A stretch of DNA of 64,000 nt from positions 11,968-75,967 of the forward strand of contig JANOQW010000035.1 in the NCBI GenBank assembly GCA_031422335.1, read 5' to 3'. Each line of letters begins with the position of its first letter. Position 1 is the first letter of the stretch. This stretch comes from Methylotenera_A sp031422335 (lineage in GTDB: Bacteria; Pseudomonadota; Gammaproteobacteria; Burkholderiales; Methylophilaceae). The notes under the pieces are model-generated. The model made no database searches. It was given only the letters and a program-made list of their open reading frames with translations, and was not told the DNA's origin. Positions 1 to 7,671 of the stretch are shown one piece after another. The translations under genes were made by a program, and so were the position numbers.

Positions 1-1846
1 GTTTGGTGATTAAACGTGGGTCACAAATCACCAGTACGCCTCTATCGGTTTCATCGCGAATTAACCTGCCAGCGCCCTGCTTTAGCGTAATCACTGAATA
101 CGGTAATTGGTATTCCATAAAAGCATTTTTGCCATCTGCTGTCAGTTTATCAATACGCGCCGACAGCACCGGGTCATCGGGCGGGGCGAATGGGAGTTTG
201 TCGATAATCACCACAGATAGCGCTTCGCCGCGCACATCGACGCCTTCCCAAAAGCTCTGTGAGCCAACAAGCACGGCGTTGCCGTGCGCACGAAAGCGGT
301 CTAGTAACTCAGTACGCGTGCTTTCGCCTTGTAATAATAGCGGGTATTCCATGCCGCTTTCACCAAACGCATCTTTTAATAGTGCATGTACTTCGCGCAT
401 GGCGCGTAAGCTTGTACACAGTACAAACGCGCGGCCACGGCTGGCTTGGATGACAGGTAACGCAACCGCTGCAACCGCTGCAGTATAGCCCGATGAATTA
501 GGATCTGGCATGCCAGCAGGCGCATATAATAAGGCTTGCAGGCCATAATCAAATGGGCTTTGCCAAAAGCCTGTTTCGGCATTTTGCAAGCCCATCTGTG
601 CTTGATAATGGCTAAAATCACTTTTTACCGCCAAGGTAGCCGAAGTGAATATCCAAGCACGCGGTTGTGCATTCAGCTGTTTGCCAAAGCTATCAGCCAC
701 ACTCAGCGGTGTGGCATGCAGTTGCACACTTTGCGTAAATACTTCTACCCAGCGCACTAAATTGGCATTTTCTGCCTTTAGCCAACGCGATAATTGCAGG
801 TTAAGCTCTTCGCCACGCTGCCAACATTTTTCTAGCATGGGGTCACGCGCCGCTTGGCTTTCTAGTACAGCATTTAAAGCTTTGAGCATGCTTTGCATGT
901 CAGCAAATGCAGATTCGAAACCTTTTAACGCCAGTGCTTTATTCACAGGCAATCTTGAGCCTTCATACGCAAAAATCAGCCTAAAATCTTTGCAGGCTTT
1001 TTCTAATTTAGGAATCGCCTCACCTAAAGCCACACAATCTTTAGCCAGTGTGAGATGCGCAGTAAGGCTGTCACGGCACAGTTCGACCAGTTGCGAAGTT
1101 GAAATATCCTCGCCAAAAAACAAGCCTGCTACTTCTGGCAATTGGTGTGCTTCATCAAAAATCACGGTGTTAGCAGAAGGTAACAGCTCTGCCACGCCTT
1201 CATCGCGCAACATCACATCGGCAAAAAACAGGTGGTGATTCACTACAATCACATCTGCCGCCAGCGCCTTTTTACGCGCCTCCATCACAAAACATTCTTT
1301 GTAATAGTTGCAATCCTGCCCCAAACAATTATCGCGTGTGCTGGTGACGTTCATCCAAATGGTCGCATTCTCAGGCACATCGGTGAGTTCGGCTTTGTCG
1401 CCCGTTTTACTATTTTCAGCAAAGTTTTTAATCAAATGCACATACTTTGCATCTTCACGCGATGCAAAACGGCCACTTTGCGCGGCGGCCTCTAAATGAT
1501 AATGGCACACATAATTGGCGCGGCCTTTTAACATGGCTACCGTCACAGGCACTTTTAACGCATCACGCACATTGGGCAAATCGCGATTAAATAACTGGTC
1601 CTGTAAAGTTTTCGTTCCCGTAGAAATAATCACCTTGCCGCCAGAAAGCAGCGCAGGCACAAGATAGGCAAATGTTTTGCCAGTGCCAGTACCCGCCTCA
1701 GCAATGAGTTGCTTATTATTTTTAATAGCATCTTCAATCGCCAGCGCCATTTCTAGCTGTTCTTTGCGTTCGCTAAAGCCCTGTATTGCGTCAGCAAGTG
1801 CGCCGTTTACTGTAAAAATTTGTTTTAAACTAGAGTTTTGTGACAT
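1..1846 (-). CDS. DinG/YoaA-family ATP-dependent DNA helicase (3' end outside window)
   Basis: Superfamily 2 DNA helicase of the XPD/DinG type, which unwinds DNA in repair and replication-conflict resolution. About 615 residues are present from the ATG at 1844-1846; family members run to about 640, so only the last few dozen residues lie beyond the left edge. Visible motifs: Walker A AGTGTGKT near residues 51-58; four cysteines (C114, C174, C179, C185) placed as in the Fe-S cluster domain of XPD/DinG; a DEAH box (FDEAHQLPE) after them. The reading frame is open to base 2, where the residues read VICDPRLITK. I see no N-terminal exonuclease domain, so it is closer to E. coli YoaA than to Gram-positive DinG. 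Family assignment is firm; the choice between dinG and yoaA as a name is not. Confidence 0.93.
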   Translation of the reverse strand, partial: MSQNSSLKQIFTVNGALADAIQGFSERKEQLEMALAIEDAIKNNKQLIAEAGTGTGKTFAYLVPALLSGGKVIISTGTKTLQDQLFNRDLPNVRDALKVPVTVAMLKGRANYVCHYHLEAAAQSGRFASREDAKYVHLIKNFAENSKTGDKAELTDVPENATIWMNVTSTRDNCLGQDCNYYKECFVMEARKKALAADVIVVNHHLFFADVMLRDEGVAELLPSANTVIFDEAHQLPEVAGLFFGEDISTSQLVELCRDSLTAHLTLAKDCVALGEAIPKLEKACKDFRLIFAYEGSRLPVNKALALKGFESAFADMQSMLKALNAVLESQAARDPMLEKCWQRGEELNLQLSRWLKAENANLVRWVEVFTQSVQLHATPLSVADSFGKQLNAQPRAWIFTSATLAVKSDFSHYQAQMGLQNAETGFWQSPFDYGLQALLYAPAGMPDPNSSGYTAAVAAVALPVIQASRGRAFVLCTSLRAMREVHALLKDAFGESGMEYPLLLQGESTRTELLDRFRAHGNAVLVGSQSFWEGVDVRGEALSVVIIDKLPFAPPDDPVLSARIDKLTADGKNAFMEYQLPYSVITLKQGAGRLIRDETDRGVLVICDPRLITK

Positions 1847-1975
1847 GACCCAAATTATCCCATGAATACGCAATTTGATTGCTAAGCGCGCTAAAAACTA
1901 TTGCGTTATGCTTTAGTTATTGTTAGCCTAAGCATGCTGTAAACGATTTATTCAGTCATTTCTTAGGGAGGATGT

Positions 1976-2266
1976 ATGGATTTAAGTTTAATTATTCAGT
2001 TGATTAGTGGTGCCGTTGGCGGCAATGTGGCTGGCGGTTTAATGAAAAACGCAAGTTTAGGCACAGCACTTAATTCAGTTGTCGGTATTTTAGGCGGCGG
2101 TTTGGGTGGCCAATTACTCGGCATGGTAATGGGTGGCGGTGCAGAGGCCGCGGCAGGTGGTGGCATGGATATTGGTGCAATTATTGCCCAAGTGGCTGGC
2201 GGTGGCATTGGCGGTGGCGTGTTATTAGCGATTGTCGGCATGATTAAAAGCGCAATGGCAAAATAA
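1976..2266 (+). CDS. Small glycine-rich membrane protein, unknown function
   Basis: A 96-residue protein with a hydrophobic start (MDLSLIIQLISGAVGGNVAG), a central stretch very rich in glycine (GGGLGGQLLG, GGGIGGGVLL) and a short basic tail ending SAMAK. The composition suggests two or three tightly packed membrane segments of the glycine-zipper kind. A strong ribosome site, AGGGAGG, lies 5 nt before the ATG, and a perfect terminator follows the stop codon, so this is a real single-gene transcription unit. I do not recognise a characterised family and give no function. Confidence 0.8.
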   Translation: MDLSLIIQLISGAVGGNVAGGLMKNASLGTALNSVVGILGGGLGGQLLGMVMGGGAEAAAGGGMDIGAIIAQVAGGGIGGGVLLAIVGMIKSAMAK

Positions 2267-2284
2267 TAAATTCACTAAAAGAAG

Positions 2285-2313
2285 CCTACCTTGTTGATTA
2301 AGGTAGGTTTTTT
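2285..2313 (+). terminator. Rho-independent terminator
   Basis: Stem CCTACCTT (2285-2292) pairs perfectly with AAGGTAGG (2300-2307) across a 7-nt loop and is followed by six T. It closes the transcript of the small glycine-rich membrane protein and separates it from the NlpC/P60 gene. Confidence 0.9.
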
Positions 2314-2338
2314 CAATTTTTAGGCTACAATTATTAGT

Positions 2339-2875
2339 ATGAAATTCTTTATCACCATTTTTTTTCTGAGTATAAGCGTATGCGTGTCCGCTCATGCAGA
2401 TGAAGTGCTGACTGAAAACGCAGAAGGCGTGGTGCTTTACAGCGCCGATGAGGCTGAAGCAGAGCCAGCAACTGGCTGGAAAGCCAAAACGCAAGAAGTG
2501 ATTATTAATGCGCTTAGTCTAACCGGCATTCAATATAAATACGGCGGCAACAGCCCAGAGACGGGTTTTGATTGCAGCGGGTTTGTGCGCTATGTGTTTA
2601 GCCAAGCAGCCAATTTAACCCTGCCGCCCACTGCGCGCGCCATCAGCCAAATTGGCAAAAGCGTTAAAAAAGATGAATTGCAACCGGGCGATTTGGTATT
2701 TTTTAATACGCTCAAAAGTGCGTTTTCGCATGTAGGTATTTACATTGGCGACAATAAATTTATTCACGCGCCACGCAGCGGTGCCAGTGTACGCGTAGAA
2801 AATATGCAGCAAAGTTATTGGTCTAGCCGCTTTAATGGCGCGCAACGATTAGATAAAGAAACAGAAGGAAATTAG
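2339..2875 (+). CDS. Secreted NlpC/P60 (C40) family peptidoglycan hydrolase
   Basis: Cysteine peptidase expected to cut peptide stems of murein in the periplasm. The 178-residue precursor starts with a signal peptide (MKFFITIFFLSISVCVSAHA, likely cut after A20) and an acidic linker of about 30 residues. The NlpC/P60 domain follows from about residue 55 to 170. Catalytic Cys79 lies in FDCSGF, His131 in FSHVGIY, and His143 in FIHAPR is the third catalytic position. A typical QPGDLVFF strand is present. No SH3 or LysM binding domain is seen, so it is a minimal single-domain enzyme. A large palindrome follows the stop codon and probably terminates the message. Family certain; substrate bond inferred. 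Confidence 0.93.
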   Translation: MKFFITIFFLSISVCVSAHADEVLTENAEGVVLYSADEAEAEPATGWKAKTQEVIINALSLTGIQYKYGGNSPETGFDCSGFVRYVFSQAANLTLPPTARAISQIGKSVKKDELQPGDLVFFNTLKSAFSHVGIYIGDNKFIHAPRSGASVRVENMQQSYWSSRFNGAQRLDKETEGN

Positions 2876-2888
2876 CGCATTAAAATAA

Positions 2889-2927
2889 ATGCTCTGCAAG
2901 CCAATATCTATGCGGCTTGCAGAGCAT
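2889..2927 (+). repeat. Palindromic element copy A (perfect arms), acts as terminator
   Basis: The best-preserved copy of a 39-nt dispersed palindrome. Arm ATGCTCTGCAAGCC (2889-2902) pairs over all 14 bases with GGCTTGCAGAGCAT (2914-2927) around the 11-nt loop AATATCTATGC. A run of six T follows at 2929-2935 on the plus strand, so it is well placed to end the NlpC/P60 transcript. It lies between convergent genes. Other copies are at 7064, 9665, 21017, 24968, 48676 and 51523. Confidence 0.9.
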
Positions 2928-2980
2928 TGTTTTTTACACGCAGATTAATTACGCGCGCTACTTGTTATTTGAGATGCTTG

Positions 2981-3442
2981 TTATTCATGAAATTTGGCAA
3001 TTTCACCTGGTTTACGCAGCATTTTATCCACTTCGCCAGAATGCAATTCCTCTTGGTAAATCATTTCGCGCGCATATTCTTCTAGCATAATGGAATCACC
3101 CTCAACCAGCTTTAATAAAGCTCTATAAGCGTTTAAAGCTAATTTTTCGTGCGCCATCGATTCACGCAAAATATCGCCAATGTCGTGATTGTGCGTTTCT
3201 AACAATGGGCCTATCGATAACGATGGATGTCCGCCCAAATGTGTAATCAACTCGCCGGCTTTATCGGCATGCGTCAGCGACTCTGCCGCTTGTTCGCGCA
3301 GCCAAGATACAATAGGAATGCGGTTATAGCCAAACACCATCAATGCATAATGCGTGTAACGCACGACACCTGCAAGTTCTAACTCTAAAATTGTGTTTAA
3401 CGCTTTAGTTACTGGGGTATCAATACCGTGATCTGCAGCCAT
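2981..3442 (-). CDS. Bacterioferritin-like ferritin-fold protein
   Basis: A 153-residue four-helix ferritin-fold protein, probably binding or oxidising iron in the cytoplasm. Di-iron ligands can be placed at E22 (LELELAG), E54/H58 (AESLTHAD), E99 (AHEKLA) and E131/H134 (EELHSGE). The second ligand pair is spaced E-x3-H rather than the canonical E-x2-H, and the position of the haem-binding Met of Bfr is Leu, so it is probably a non-haem relative and not a classical Bfr. The ATG at 3440-3442 is chosen over one six codons upstream because AAGGAG lies 6 nt before it. A perfect palindrome at 3480-3497 in the upstream region is a candidate operator. Iron storage versus another di-iron chemistry cannot be decided here. 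Confidence 0.82.
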   Translation of the reverse strand: MAADHGIDTPVTKALNTILELELAGVVRYTHYALMVFGYNRIPIVSWLREQAAESLTHADKAGELITHLGGHPSLSIGPLLETHNHDIGDILRESMAHEKLALNAYRALLKLVEGDSIMLEEYAREMIYQEELHSGEVDKMLRKPGEIAKFHE

Positions 3443-3479
3443 TTTATTCTCCTTTTCCACCTACAAATTACACATAAAT

Positions 3480-3497
3480 TTAAGTGATTTCACTTAA
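3480..3497. promoter_or_regulatory. Perfect 8-2-8 palindrome, candidate operator of the bacterioferritin-like gene
   Basis: TTAAGTGA (3480-3487), spacer TT, then TCACTTAA (3490-3497): a perfect inverted repeat 38 bp upstream of the chosen start codon. The position suits a dimeric repressor overlapping the promoter or leader. It does not fit the 19-mer Fur box or the FNR box. The regulator is unknown. Confidence 0.5.
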
Positions 3498-3596
3498 TGT
3501 AGCGCAGTGTATATGAAAAAAAATAGGCTTGCAGAATTGCAAATAGTTCGCATTGTCAGTCGCAAATACATTTAGAGTTATCCATGACTTTTGAAT

Positions 3597-3890
3597 CTAT
3601 TTATCACCATGGCTCTGCTTGTCACTATGGCCAAGGTCTCTTTCTGGCGCAATCACATCGCGAATCAGCTGCTTCAACTCTTTGCTTTCTGGAAAGCGCC
3701 CCGCTGCTTTACGTGAGAATATGACTGCGCCATTTAAGCGCACTTCTAACACGCCACCTGTGCCAGGCATTAAATTAACGCCTGCCAAATCAGCCTCAAA
3801 TGTGGTCAACAGCTCTTGCGCTAGCCAAGCGGCGCGCAACAGCCAGCGGCATTGTGTGCAATATTCAATTTCTACTTGGTGTGTGGTCAT
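3597..3890 (-). CDS. SelT/SelW/SelH (Rdx) family thioredoxin-fold protein
   Basis: A 97-residue selenoprotein-W-like protein in which the selenocysteine is replaced by cysteine. The redox motif CTQC occupies residues 11-14 in EIEYCTQC, followed by the family segment LMPGTGGVLEVRLNG and the basic RKAAGRFPESKELKQLIRD helix. The last dozen residues are polar and His/Lys rich. Family members are presumed to act in thiol redox; the substrate is unknown. It is transcribed alone, divergent from ctpA. Confidence 0.88.
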   Translation of the reverse strand: MTTHQVEIEYCTQCRWLLRAAWLAQELLTTFEADLAGVNLMPGTGGVLEVRLNGAVIFSRKAAGRFPESKELKQLIRDVIAPERDLGHSDKQSHGDK

Positions 3891-4078
3891 GTACTTCCTT
3901 TTAGATAACTTAGCCTCATTTAAAATGTTTGCACTGTTTAGTGTTAAAACTGTTAAAAAAGCTTGAAATAGCGCAAAATGAACCTATTATCTTATTGTAA
4001 GCTCATAAGGTTTGTCATGCGTTAAGCATAATGATGTTAATAATAAGTAATGTTATTTATTTTAGTTAAAGGATGTAC

Positions 4079-5560
4079 ATGCGTTCTACTTTTCAAAAAT
4101 TTGGTTTAATTGGTTCTGGTGTCATTATCGGCGTTCTAATCAGCCTTAATTTTTCTGCTTTGGCCGAAAAAGTCACCTCATCGCAATTACCAATTGACGA
4201 TTTGCGCGTGTTTGCCGAGGTATTTGGCAAAGTAAAAAGCGATTATGTCGAATCAGTTGAAGATAAAAAGCTTATCAATGAGGCCTTAACGGGCATGTTG
4301 TCTGGGCTAGACCCACACTCCACCTTTATGGATGCCGATGCTTATAAAGACTTGCAAGCTGGCACCCAAGGTGAATTTGGCGGCTTAGGCATAGAAGTGG
4401 CGATGGAAGAAGGCTTAGTAAAAGTGGTGACGCCAATTGAAGACAGCCCAGCTTATAAAGCTGGCCTAAAAAGTGGCGATTTAATTAGCAAACTAGACGA
4501 CACGCAAGTGCGCGGTTTAACATTAAACGATGCAGTTAAAAAAATGCGTGGCAAGCCAGATACGCCAATTGTGCTGACTGTATTGCGTAAAGGCGAGGCA
4601 AAACCGCTGACATTTAGCTTAGTGCGCGCCATTATTAAAACGCAATCTGTTAAAAATAAATACATCGAAAAAGATTACGCTTATGTGCGCATTACGCAGT
4701 TTCAAGAACATACAGGTGAGGATTTAGCCAAGGCTTTAATTTCGCTTCAAGCGCAAAACAAAGGCCCATTTAAAGGCTTGGTGTTAGATATGCGCAACAA
4801 CCCAGGTGGCTTGTTAGACGCCTCTGTTGGTGTATCGGCTGCATTTTTAGCTAAAAACGATTTAGTGGTTTATACCGAAGGCCGCGTGCAAGATTCTAAA
4901 ATGCGTTTAAGTGCTAACCCGCTAGACTACGCGCGCCGCGGCAAAAGTGATTATCTGAAAAACGTACCAGAATCGTACAAAAAAACGCCGATGGTGGTAC
5001 TGATCAATGCAGGTTCTGCTTCGGCCTCTGAAATTGTGGCTGGTGCACTGCAAGACCACAAACGCGCGACTATTTTGGGTATTACCAGTTTTGGTAAAGG
5101 CTCGGTACAAACCATTTTGCCAATGAACAACGGCAGCGCCATTAAGTTAACCACTGCACGTTATTTCACGCCAAACGGTCGCTCTATTCAAGCCAAAGGC
5201 ATTGTGCCTGATATTGCGGTAGATGATGGCTCTGACCCAGCCAATGCCATGCACGAAGCAGATTTAGCTAAGCATTTGTCTAATCCAAAAGATGCTGCAG
5301 AAGCAGCTGAGTCACAAAAAGTCAAAGATGCGGCAAAAGAAGCAGCGACCAAAGCTAAATTGAATGAGAAAAAATTTGCCGAAACACAAGGCCCGATTGA
5401 GCCTGCCAGCAAAGATGATTTTCAGTTTATGCAAGCCATGAATTTACTAAAAGGCTTGCCTGTGCAAAAAGCACCAGAGCCAAAAGTGGCAGAAGCGAAA
5501 GCGACTGATTTAAAACCAGCTGATGCAAAACCAGCTGATGCAAAACCAGCCGCTAAGTAG
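4079..5560 (+). CDS. ctpA: S41 carboxy-terminal processing peptidase
   Basis: Periplasmic serine protease that trims or degrades proteins from their C-termini. The 493-residue protein has an N-terminal signal/anchor (LIGSGVIIGVLISLNFSALA), a PDZ domain at about 95-180 and the S41 core at about 195-385. The catalytic dyad is Ser315 in NAGSASASEI and Lys340 in SFGKGSVQT, with Gln344 as the helper residue; the 25-residue spacing matches CtpB and Prc. The ATG at 4079 is preferred over one two codons earlier because AAAGGA lies 5 nt before it. The C-terminal 100 residues are Ala/Lys rich and end in short KPADA repeats produced by a 15-bp tandem DNA repeat (about 5512-5556), which looks length-variable. 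A terminator follows. Confidence 0.95.
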   Translation: MRSTFQKFGLIGSGVIIGVLISLNFSALAEKVTSSQLPIDDLRVFAEVFGKVKSDYVESVEDKKLINEALTGMLSGLDPHSTFMDADAYKDLQAGTQGEFGGLGIEVAMEEGLVKVVTPIEDSPAYKAGLKSGDLISKLDDTQVRGLTLNDAVKKMRGKPDTPIVLTVLRKGEAKPLTFSLVRAIIKTQSVKNKYIEKDYAYVRITQFQEHTGEDLAKALISLQAQNKGPFKGLVLDMRNNPGGLLDASVGVSAAFLAKNDLVVYTEGRVQDSKMRLSANPLDYARRGKSDYLKNVPESYKKTPMVVLINAGSASASEIVAGALQDHKRATILGITSFGKGSVQTILPMNNGSAIKLTTARYFTPNGRSIQAKGIVPDIAVDDGSDPANAMHEADLAKHLSNPKDAAEAAESQKVKDAAKEAATKAKLNEKKFAETQGPIEPASKDDFQFMQAMNLLKGLPVQKAPEPKVAEAKATDLKPADAKPADAKPAAK

Positions 5561-5579
5561 TTTTTAGCTGCATTTTTAA

Positions 5580-5611
5580 AAGCCTGCTTAGTTAAATAAG
5601 TGGGCTTTTTT
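5580..5611 (+). terminator. Rho-independent terminator after ctpA
   Basis: AAGCCTGCTTA (5580-5590) pairs with TAAGTGGGCTT (5597-5607), with two G-T wobbles, around the 6-nt loop GTTAAA; a T run follows. Confidence 0.8.
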
Positions 5612-5674
5612 AATGCTAACAAGCCCACAAATGCTGCTAAATTTGGATTACACTAATTGCAAGGATATTGACAC

Positions 5675-6298
5675 ATGCATATTGACCAACTGATTCACAC
5701 CTTTGATATGGGCTTGCGCACGCTATTTGCCGCCAGCACTGCCGCTAGGCTGCGACCCGACGCGAGCATAGACGAACCTGCGCTAGCTGACAAAAGCAAA
5801 CAGCATGCGGCGGCGCTGATGCGCGTTAACCATGTGGGTGAAGTGTGCGCACAGGCGCTATATAGCGGGCAATCACTTACCAGTAAAAACCCGCAAATAG
5901 TAAATGCACTGCAACATGCGGCGGCCGAAGAAACCGACCATTTAGCTTGGTGCGAGGCGCGGATTAATGAGCTGGGCGGCCGTAAAAGTATGCTGAATCC
6001 ACTTTGGTATGCAGGTAGTTTTACACTTGGTGCCGTTGCAGGCGCGTTGGGGGATAAATGGAACCTGGGATTTTTGGCTGAGACCGAAAAACAAGTTTCA
6101 AATCACTTGCAAAATCATTTACAGCAGCTAGATGAAACCGACATTAAAACGCGTACAATTGTAGAACAAATGCAGCAAGACGAAGCGGCGCATGCGGCCG
6201 AGGCCACACAACTTGGCGCAGTAGAGTTGCCGGCGCCAGTGAAGGTGGGCATGCAAATGATGTCGAAACTAATGACCAAAACCGCTTACTATTTATAG
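5675..6298 (+). CDS. coq7: Coq7-type di-iron demethoxyubiquinone hydroxylase
   Basis: Performs the penultimate ring hydroxylation in ubiquinone synthesis, at the inner membrane. The 207-residue ferritin-fold protein shows the full di-iron set: E56 (NHVGEV), E86 and H89 (EETDH), E138 (ETEKQVS), E170 and H173 (QDEAAHA). The central hydrophobic helix, around WYAGSFTLGAVAGALGD, is the membrane-dipping segment. Proteobacteria use either this enzyme or the flavin enzyme UbiF at this step. It is followed after 17 nt by a DUF2322 gene on the same strand, probably cotranscribed. Confidence 0.96.
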   Translation: MHIDQLIHTFDMGLRTLFAASTAARLRPDASIDEPALADKSKQHAAALMRVNHVGEVCAQALYSGQSLTSKNPQIVNALQHAAAEETDHLAWCEARINELGGRKSMLNPLWYAGSFTLGAVAGALGDKWNLGFLAETEKQVSNHLQNHLQQLDETDIKTRTIVEQMQQDEAAHAAEATQLGAVELPAPVKVGMQMMSKLMTKTAYYL

Positions 6299-6315
6299 GA
6301 TGATACAGATTCAAT

Positions 6316-6633
6316 ATGCAAAAATTTAGTGACGTATTATTAACGCTAGACAGCGCCGACGAGGTGCAACGCATTGAGCTATTTGAAGAAGATGGCACCT
6401 TAGCTGGCCACATCGATAACAAACCGGGCAGCCAAGGCTCAGTAAAAGTGTTTTACCACTTATATAAAATGTTTGGTGGCATTACGCTAGATGCGGCAGT
6501 AGAAGGCTTGGCGCTGTATGCCGAGCATACAGAAGACGCCGAAAACTGCCCAGGCAAACACCCTAATGTGGATAGATTAATTAATGTGCTAGAAAACGAA
6601 GCGCCATTAACGATGAAAATAGTTACGCAGTAG
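6316..6633 (+). CDS. DUF2322-like protein
   Basis: A 105-residue soluble protein with the stretches RIELFEEDG, NKPGSQGS and LYAEHTEDAE...CPGKHPNVDRL that I associate with DUF2322, a family of unknown function. It probably shares a transcript with coq7. Its last 11 bp overlap, tail to tail, with the end of the VOC gene on the other strand. No function is assigned. Confidence 0.8.
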   Translation: MQKFSDVLLTLDSADEVQRIELFEEDGTLAGHIDNKPGSQGSVKVFYHLYKMFGGITLDAAVEGLALYAEHTEDAENCPGKHPNVDRLINVLENEAPLTMKIVTQ

Positions 6634-7057
6634 TTTTAGCAGAAATGGGTGCCGATATTGGCGCTGAAATGGGCGGATGATAAATCAGCTCTAACAAATG
6701 CCCCACCGCATCTAAGCAATAAAATCCACGTGAATTATCTCGATGTGTTTTAGGCGCTTCAGTTATTTTCACACCACAACTGACAAAATACGCGTGCCAA
6801 TTATCCACATCTTGTGGCGTTTTTAGCACAAAGCCAATGTGGTCTAGCCGCTGCTGCGCCTGTGGCAAGTAATCAACGCGGTGCAACGCAAACACATCAC
6901 CCTCGTTGGTTAAATACACATTATCCACATCGGGCTGCCATTCAATGCGCATGCCCATGACGCGTGTGTAAAAATCTACTGCCGTATCTAATTCTTTCAC
7001 AAACAGCGCCACATGGCGAATGCCAAGCATGCCATTTGGTTTATTTAATTTAGTCAT
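6623..7057 (-). CDS. VOC (glyoxalase/dioxygenase fold) family protein
   Basis: A 144-residue vicinal-oxygen-chelate protein. Likely metal ligands are H15 (IRHVALFV), H73 (LDHIGFVL) and E123 (LLELIYH), giving two beta-alpha-beta modules. The substrate is unknown; it could be a lyase, a dioxygenase or a resistance protein. The C-terminus carries a threefold PISA repeat from a 12-bp DNA repeat and overlaps the end of the convergent DUF2322 gene by 11 bp. The ATG at 7055-7057 is preferred over one eight codons upstream, because the upstream one lies in a palindromic element (7064-7100). The only Shine-Dalgarno-like AGGG for the preferred start is contributed by that element's arm. Confidence 0.82.
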   Translation of the reverse strand: MTKLNKPNGMLGIRHVALFVKELDTAVDFYTRVMGMRIEWQPDVDNVYLTNEGDVFALHRVDYLPQAQQRLDHIGFVLKTPQDVDNWHAYFVSCGVKITEAPKTHRDNSRGFYCLDAVGHLLELIYHPPISAPISAPISAKTTA

Positions 7058-7063
7058 TTGTAG

Positions 7064-7100
7064 ATGCCCTAGAAGCCGCATGGATATTGGCTGCTGGCGT
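7064..7100 (-). repeat. Palindromic element copy B, at the 5' end of the VOC gene
   Basis: On the minus strand the loop core AATATCCATGC is intact, between a degraded left arm and the right arm GGCTTCTAGGGCAT. It lies in the 50-nt gap between the OsmC gene and the VOC gene, just before the VOC start codon, so it forms part of the VOC ribosome-binding region. Confidence 0.8.
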
Positions 7101-7107
7101 AGTCAAT

Positions 7108-7533
7108 TTAAACATATGAAACTGGTTTAATCTCAAAGCCATGCGTAATTTCCACACTTTTAGCTAACATAATGCTGGCAGAACAATATTTCTCAGCCGA
7201 TAATTTCACTGCGCGTTCCACTTGCGTTTCGTTTAAGTTATCGCCGGTGATCACAAAATGTACATGAATTTTGGTGAATACTTTGGGGATTTCATCTGCA
7301 CGCTCTGCCGTAATATCTGCCACACAATCTACAATCGGCTGACGCGCTTTTTTTAAAATTAGCACCACATCAAACGAAGTACATGCGCCCATGCCAATCA
7401 GCAGCATCTCCATCGGCCGCATGCCAATGTTGCGTCCGCCGTTTTCTGGCGCGCCATCCAACACCACTGCGTGACCAGTTTCAGATTCGCCAACAAATGA
7501 AACACCGTCAATCCATTTGATTTTTACTTGCAC
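7108..7533 (-). CDS. OsmC/Ohr superfamily protein (YhfA-like)
   Basis: A 141-residue OsmC-fold protein with the two family cysteines, C51 in GACTSFDV and C117 in KYCSASIM, which form the peroxidatic pair that reduces organic or inorganic peroxides in characterised members. The segment NIGMRPMEMLLIG supplies the conserved Arg/Glu region. The alignment pattern is closer to YhfA-type OsmC proteins than to Ohr. It is probably read together with the downstream VOC gene, 50 nt away. Confidence 0.88.
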   Translation of the reverse strand: MQVKIKWIDGVSFVGESETGHAVVLDGAPENGGRNIGMRPMEMLLIGMGACTSFDVVLILKKARQPIVDCVADITAERADEIPKVFTKIHVHFVITGDNLNETQVERAVKLSAEKYCSASIMLAKSVEITHGFEIKPVSYV

Positions 7534-7571
7534 TTTAACACCTTAAATTTGTAAAAAATGTCAGATTTTAA

Positions 7572-7667
7572 GCCAGCCTAGGCGCGAGCAAAAAATAAGG
7601 TCGCCGCATATGGGTATATGCTAGCCATTATTTTTTGCAAGCAACAACGTATGGCGACAAAGCTGGC
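7572..7667. terminator. Nested inverted repeat, probable bidirectional terminator
   Basis: GCAAAAAATAA (7588-7598) pairs perfectly with TTATTTTTTGC (7628-7638), enclosing a smaller hairpin GCATAT/ATATGC (7606-7611/7616-7621). Outside it, GCCAGC (7572-7577) and GCTGGC (7662-7667) also pair. GTCGCC (7600-7605) could instead pair with GGCGAC (7653-7658), giving an alternative fold. It lies directly after the FKBP gene on the minus strand. Confidence 0.6.
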
Positions 7668-7671
7668 ATTT

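Noticed and set aside
3..1865. Several open frames on the plus strand across the helicase region.
   Set aside because: The minus-strand frame carries all helicase motifs; the plus-strand frames are complements of it.
3480..3497. Fur box upstream of the bacterioferritin-like gene.
   Set aside because: The palindrome TTAAGTGA/TCACTTAA does not match the GATAAT-based 19-mer in base or spacing.
5512..5556. Regular 15-bp repeats, considered as a CRISPR-like array.
   Set aside because: Directly abutting repeats without spacers, coding for the CtpA tail.
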